Part shown: positions 4,911-8,021 of the stretch, in pieces
How the letters are laid out: each line of letters opens with the position of its first letter
How positions within the stretch are numbered: position 1 is the first letter of the stretch
The notes under the pieces: model-generated
Database searches by the model: none
What the model saw: the letters and a program-made list of their open reading frames with translations, nothing else
Told to the model about the DNA's origin: nothing
Program-made: the position numbers and the translations under genes
DNA from: an uncultured Eubacteriales bacterium
GTDB taxonomy: Bacteria > Bacillota > Clostridia > Lachnospirales > Lachnospiraceae
Length of the DNA stretch: 8,021 bases
Direction of reading: 5' to 3'
NCBI GenBank assembly: GCA_900557175.1
Contig: USSL01000069.1
Coordinates: 1-8,021 of the forward strand

Positions 4911-6191
4911 TTAAAGTGTCACAAGACCGGCCTCATAAAGCTTTTCAAGTGACATAATAATACCAAGCTTTGAGTGATACCATGTAATACCGCCCTGAAA
5001 GTAAACGGAATAAGGCGGCTTAATTGGTGCATCGGCGGAAAGTTCAATCGATGAGCCCTGAATAAAAGCACCGGCAGCCATAATAACTTCACTGTCATAG
5101 CCCGGCATAGCCCAAGGCTCCGGTGTGACATGGGCATCGACAGGTGCCGCAGCCTGAATGCCTTTACAAAATTCAATGACGCCCTCAGCCGAGCCTAAGA
5201 CAACGGCCTGGATAATATCATGGCGGCTTTCGTTTCCGTCAGGAACAACGCTAAAACCGAGACGCTCGTAAATATTGGCGGCAAAAACTGCGCCTTTAAC
5301 GGCGCCGGAAACAACCTGAGGCGCAAGGAATAATCCCTGGAAAAAGCTTCTGTTGACGCCGAGACTTGCACCGACTTCCTTGCCAAGCCCCGGTGTTGTC
5401 AGACGGCAGGCTGCTCTTTCAATGCATTCTTTTTTGCCGACGATATAGCCGCCGATTGGTGCAAGACCGCCGCCCGGATTTTTGATAAGGGAACCGACGC
5501 ACATATCTGCGCCCACGTCTGTCGGCTCAATTGTTTCTACAAATTCACCGTAGCAGTTATCAACCATACATATAACATCCGGTTTGACAGACTTAATAAA
5601 GGCAATCAGCTCTCCGATTTTTGCGACAGAAAGCGTCGGTCGTGTCTGATAGCCTTTCGAACGCTGGATTGTGACAAGTTTTGTTTTATCGTTGATGGCT
5701 TTTTTTATATTTTCGTAGTCAAAGCTTCCGTCCGGCAGCAAATCGACCTGTCTGTAGGTGACGCCGTATTCTGCCAGTGAGCCTGTTGAGGGACGGATAC
5801 CGATGACTTCCTCTAATGTATCATAAGGCTTTCCGACAGGGGATAAAAGCTCGTCGCCCGGACGCAGGTTGCCTGAAAGCGCTGTGCTTAAGGCGTGGGT
5901 TCCGCATGTGATATGTGGACGTACAAGAGCATCTTCTGTGTGAAATATATCGGCATAAACTTTTTCAAGGGCATCACGGCCGTCATCATTATAACCGTAG
6001 CCTGTGCCGCTGTTAAAATGGTAATCGCTGACGTGATTGTCCTGCATTGCTTTGATGACTTTAAGCTGATTTAATTCGGCGATTTTATCAATGGCCTCAA
6101 AGCGTGATTTAAGACCGTCCTCGACATTTTTGCAGTATTCAAAAACTTCCCGCTTTACGCCGAGACTTTCATAATAATTTTCCAAATCCAT
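4911..6191 (-). CDS. ynbB: PLP-dependent methionine gamma-lyase-like protein (YnbB / aluminium resistance family)
   Basis: This 426-residue cytoplasmic protein belongs to the fold type I PLP enzymes annotated as methionine gamma-lyase family or aluminium resistance proteins, with B. subtilis YnbB as relative. Motifs seen: HFNSGTGYGYNDDGRD (58-72), HITCGTHALSTAL (93-105) near the cofactor phosphate, VDNCYGEF (210-217) whose Asp211 should contact the pyridine nitrogen, and SLIKNPGGG (234-242) with Lys237 as the likely Schiff-base lysine. The true substrate of the family is not established as far as I know; a C-S lyase on sulfur amino acids is inferred. The ATG has a TTGGAGG ribosome binding site and follows miaA after 16 bases. 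In B. subtilis hfq and hflX lie in the corresponding neighbourhood; they are absent here. A strong terminator follows. Confidence 0.9.
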   Translation of the reverse strand: MDLENYYESLGVKREVFEYCKNVEDGLKSRFEAIDKIAELNQLKVIKAMQDNHVSDYHFNSGTGYGYNDDGRDALEKVYADIFHTEDALVRPHITCGTHALSTALSGNLRPGDELLSPVGKPYDTLEEVIGIRPSTGSLAEYGVTYRQVDLLPDGSFDYENIKKAINDKTKLVTIQRSKGYQTRPTLSVAKIGELIAFIKSVKPDVICMVDNCYGEFVETIEPTDVGADMCVGSLIKNPGGGLAPIGGYIVGKKECIERAACRLTTPGLGKEVGASLGVNRSFFQGLFLAPQVVSGAVKGAVFAANIYERLGFSVVPDGNESRHDIIQAVVLGSAEGVIEFCKGIQAAAPVDAHVTPEPWAMPGYDSEVIMAAGAFIQGSSIELSADAPIKPPYSVYFQGGITWYHSKLGIIMSLEKLYEAGLVTL

Positions 6192-6207
6192 AATATTTCC
6201 TCCAATT

Positions 6208-7164
6208 TTATGCTATAATATGAACTTCTTTTAATTGTTCAAGCATATATTTTAAAATTTCATTTTCATCCGAAAAATTTTGCTTTTCGACATGGCATAC
6301 ACATTTTTCACGGCGGAACCATGTCATCTGCCGTTTGGCAAAATGTCTTGTATCTCTTTTAAGAATATAGACAGCTTCTTCAAGTGTTGTTTTACCGTCC
6401 AAATAGTCGATAATTTCTTTATAACCGAGTCCCTGCATGGAAACGAGGGATTTTGTATAACCCATTGACAGAAGCTGACGGACTTCATCAATAAGACCGG
6501 CATGGAGCATCTTGTCGATACGCTTTTCAATACGCTCATAAAGGATCTGTCTGTCATGCTCAAGAACAAAATACATGAAATTATAAGGTGACTGCTTCTC
6601 TCTTTGAGTTTTATTGTGCTCTGATATTTTCTGCCCGGTTTTGTGATAAAATTCAAGGGCACGAATGACTTTTTTGACGTTATTTTCATGTATTTCGGCA
6701 GCAGCCTGTGCATCAACAGCCAAAAGCATTTCATGAAGCATTTTGGCACCGCCCGGATTTGCTGCTTTCGCTTCAAGGTCGCGCCGGTAGCTCATATCGT
6801 CATCTTCTGATTCAAAATCAATGTCATAGAGCACAGATTGGATATAAAAGCCTGTGCCGCCGACTAAAATCGGAATATGGCCGCGGTTATAAATTTCTTC
6901 CATATAGGCTTTTGCCTTTTTCTGAAAAATAACGACGTTAAATTCTTCGTCAGGCATAAGTTCGTCCACGAGAAAGTGGGGAACACCCGACATTTCATTT
7001 TTTGTAATTTTGGCTGTACCGATATCCATATATTTATAAACCTGCATGGAATCGGCAGATATAATTTCACCGCCGACGGCCTTTGCAAGACCGATGGACA
7101 GCTCTGTTTTGCCGACGGCTGTCGACCCTGTCAGTATAATTAAAGGCTTTTTGGCACTTTCCAT
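6208..7164 (-). CDS. miaA: tRNA dimethylallyltransferase MiaA
   Basis: MiaA transfers the dimethylallyl group to N6 of A37 in tRNAs reading codons that start with U, improving decoding. The 318-residue chain shows the P-loop-like GSTAVGKT (13-20), SADSMQVYKYMDIGTAK (36-52) with the general-base Asp38, the VPHFLVD tRNA/substrate motif (61-67), VGGTGFYIQS (101-110), and the C-terminal QGLGYKEI and RHFAKRQMTWFRRE segments. The frame can start four codons earlier at 7176, but that ATG has no ribosome binding site; its own bases form the GGAGG six bases before the ATG at 7164, so I take the latter. The gene follows mutL after 15 bases and precedes the PLP enzyme by 16, which indicates one operon. 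Confidence 0.96.
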   Translation of the reverse strand: MESAKKPLIILTGSTAVGKTELSIGLAKAVGGEIISADSMQVYKYMDIGTAKITKNEMSGVPHFLVDELMPDEEFNVVIFQKKAKAYMEEIYNRGHIPILVGGTGFYIQSVLYDIDFESEDDDMSYRRDLEAKAANPGGAKMLHEMLLAVDAQAAAEIHENNVKKVIRALEFYHKTGQKISEHNKTQREKQSPYNFMYFVLEHDRQILYERIEKRIDKMLHAGLIDEVRQLLSMGYTKSLVSMQGLGYKEIIDYLDGKTTLEEAVYILKRDTRHFAKRQMTWFRREKCVCHVEKQNFSDENEILKYMLEQLKEVHIIA

Positions 7165-7179
7165 AGGTTCCTCCATCCG

Positions 7180-8021
7180 TTATTGAATACGTTTAAATTT
7201 CTTTTCAAGTTCGTATTTGCTCATTGCGATAATTGTCGGGCGGCCGTGAGGGCACGTATAAGGATTTTCAGCCTGCAAAAGAAGCTCGATCAGCGCGTCA
7301 GCCTCTTTTAATGAAAGCTTCTGATTTCCTTTGACAGCCGCTTTACATGCCGTCGTTGCCAGTCTGTCTGCAATCATATCATCATTGAAACGTCCGGTTT
7401 CAGATGTCAGCTGGTCGATCATTTCAATCATGATATCCTTGGCGTCAAAGCCGTAAAGTTCCATCGGCACTGCCCTGACAGCATATTCATTGCCGCCGAA
7501 AGGTTCGATTTCAAAACCGAGGGATGTGAAGCTTTCCATATGCTCTTTGACAGCAACGGCTTCCTTCATAGATAATGATAAAATCATCGGCGGTTGTAAA
7601 ATCTGGGATGATGGCCTATTTTCCTTATAGCGGGCAAATATTTTTTCATAGAGAACTTTTTCGTGGGCGGCGTGCTGGTCGATAATAAATAATTTGCCGT
7701 CATATTCCACAATCCAGTATGTATCAAACACCTGCCCGATCAGCTTATGGGACGGCCGCGCTGCTTTAGAAAGCAGCGGCGTCTCAAAAAGAGAAATCTG
7801 GCTTGATGTGACAGATTTTTCAGGAATTGCAGACTGCATCACCGCAGCTTTCGGCGCCGCAGATGCTTCAGATACTGTTGATGCTGCTGACGCTGTTGAT
7901 GATGCTGCCGATGATGGCTGCGGCTGAACCGGTTTTGGTGCAGGCGTGCTTTCTGGCTTCGCTGTTTCATTCTGCCGCGGTATTTCAATTGATTTTGCAG
8001 CTCCATAGCTGCCCGGCGTTT
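7180..8021 (-). CDS. mutL: DNA mismatch repair protein MutL, C-terminal part (5' end outside window)
   Basis: The frame is open from the right edge to TAA at 7180-7182, giving the last 279 residues; the N-terminal ATPase domain lies beyond the window. A GTG at 7842 is internal, not a start. The first 75 or so residues are a Pro/Ser/Ala/Thr-rich linker. The dimerisation/endonuclease domain follows, with DQHAAHEKVLYE (DNA 7645-7680) fitting the DQHA-x2-E-x4-E nicking motif, then ACKAAVKGN and CPHGRPT, both metal-site motifs of endonuclease-type MutL. LQPPMIL may be the sliding-clamp contact. This marks the methylation-independent repair type, in which MutL itself nicks the new strand, unlike E. 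coli with MutH. It is the first visible gene of a tight operon with miaA; mutS is probably upstream. Confidence 0.95.
   Translation of the reverse strand, partial: TPGSYGAAKSIEIPRQNETAKPESTPAPKPVQPQPSSAASSTASAASTVSEASAAPKAAVMQSAIPEKSVTSSQISLFETPLLSKAARPSHKLIGQVFDTYWIVEYDGKLFIIDQHAAHEKVLYEKIFARYKENRPSSQILQPPMILSLSMKEAVAVKEHMESFTSLGFEIEPFGGNEYAVRAVPMELYGFDAKDIMIEMIDQLTSETGRFNDDMIADRLATTACKAAVKGNQKLSLKEADALIELLLQAENPYTCPHGRPTIIAMSKYELEKKFKRIQ
7861..7919. repeat. Degenerate GAT/GCT triplet repeat in the mutL linker
   Basis: The plus strand here is built almost wholly from GAT, GCT, GTT and related triplets in the codon phase of mutL. On the coding strand it gives a Ser/Ala/Thr run. The copies are imperfect, so the tract is low-complexity coding sequence and not a clean microsatellite, but it may vary in length between strains. 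Confidence 0.55.

Noticed and set aside
7842..7842. GTG as the start of a separate short MutL-like protein
   Set aside because: The frame is open without a stop up to the right edge and the upstream residues form a typical MutL linker, so this is an internal codon.
7694..7927. 77-codon plus-strand frame rich in Asp, Ala and Val
   Set aside because: It is the antisense shadow of the triplet-rich mutL linker and has no ribosome binding site.

Overview
The window looks like a chromosomal housekeeping segment of a low-to-moderate GC Firmicute, most likely a Lachnospiraceae-type Clostridia. The case rests on strong AGGAGG-type ribosome binding sites, the gene content and order (mutL-miaA-ynbB-like, radC, minD-minE, mgsA, a D-Ala-D-Ala carboxypeptidase, then a small P-loop protein I associate with Lachnospiraceae), and A/T-rich SigA-type promoters. 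The genus cannot be named from the sequence. No RNA gene, CRISPR array or complete mobile element is visible.

Almost everything is on the minus strand, so transcription runs from right to left. At the right edge, a 5'-truncated mutL is followed by miaA and a PLP-dependent YnbB-type enzyme with 15-16 nt gaps. This operon ends at a clear intrinsic terminator (4818-4860). radC follows with its own ribosome binding site. minD and minE form a two-gene operon behind a near-consensus promoter (TTGACA-17-TATGAT). mgsA follows with two candidate tandem promoters and is probably co-transcribed with a lipoprotein carboxypeptidase gene. A small P-loop NTPase gene with its own promoter ends the leftward series at a terminator hairpin (545-578). 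A short DUF378 membrane protein gene is the only confident plus-strand gene. At the far left, a promoter, a ribosome binding site and 29 codons of a minus-strand gene are seen before the frame stops; these look like the broken 5' end of a radical-SAM-type gene.

In functional terms the window joins DNA maintenance (MutL, RadC), tRNA modification (MiaA), division-site placement (MinDE), peptidoglycan trimming (the carboxypeptidase) and a triose-phosphate bypass (MgsA).

Three things stand out. (1) The cell-shape genes usually found between radC and mgsA in Clostridia (mreBCD, a class B PBP, minC, rodA) are absent, while radC, minDE and mgsA remain in order; this suggests a reduced elongation locus, perhaps in a coccoid organism. 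(2) The MgsA homologue has Glu and Asn where the E. coli enzyme has catalytic Asp71 and Asp101. (3) The truncated gene at the left edge abuts sequence that could be the end of a mobile element. The remaining oddities are regulatory: repeats around the min promoter, a possible promoter inside a terminator loop, and two genes whose longest reading frames start too far upstream.
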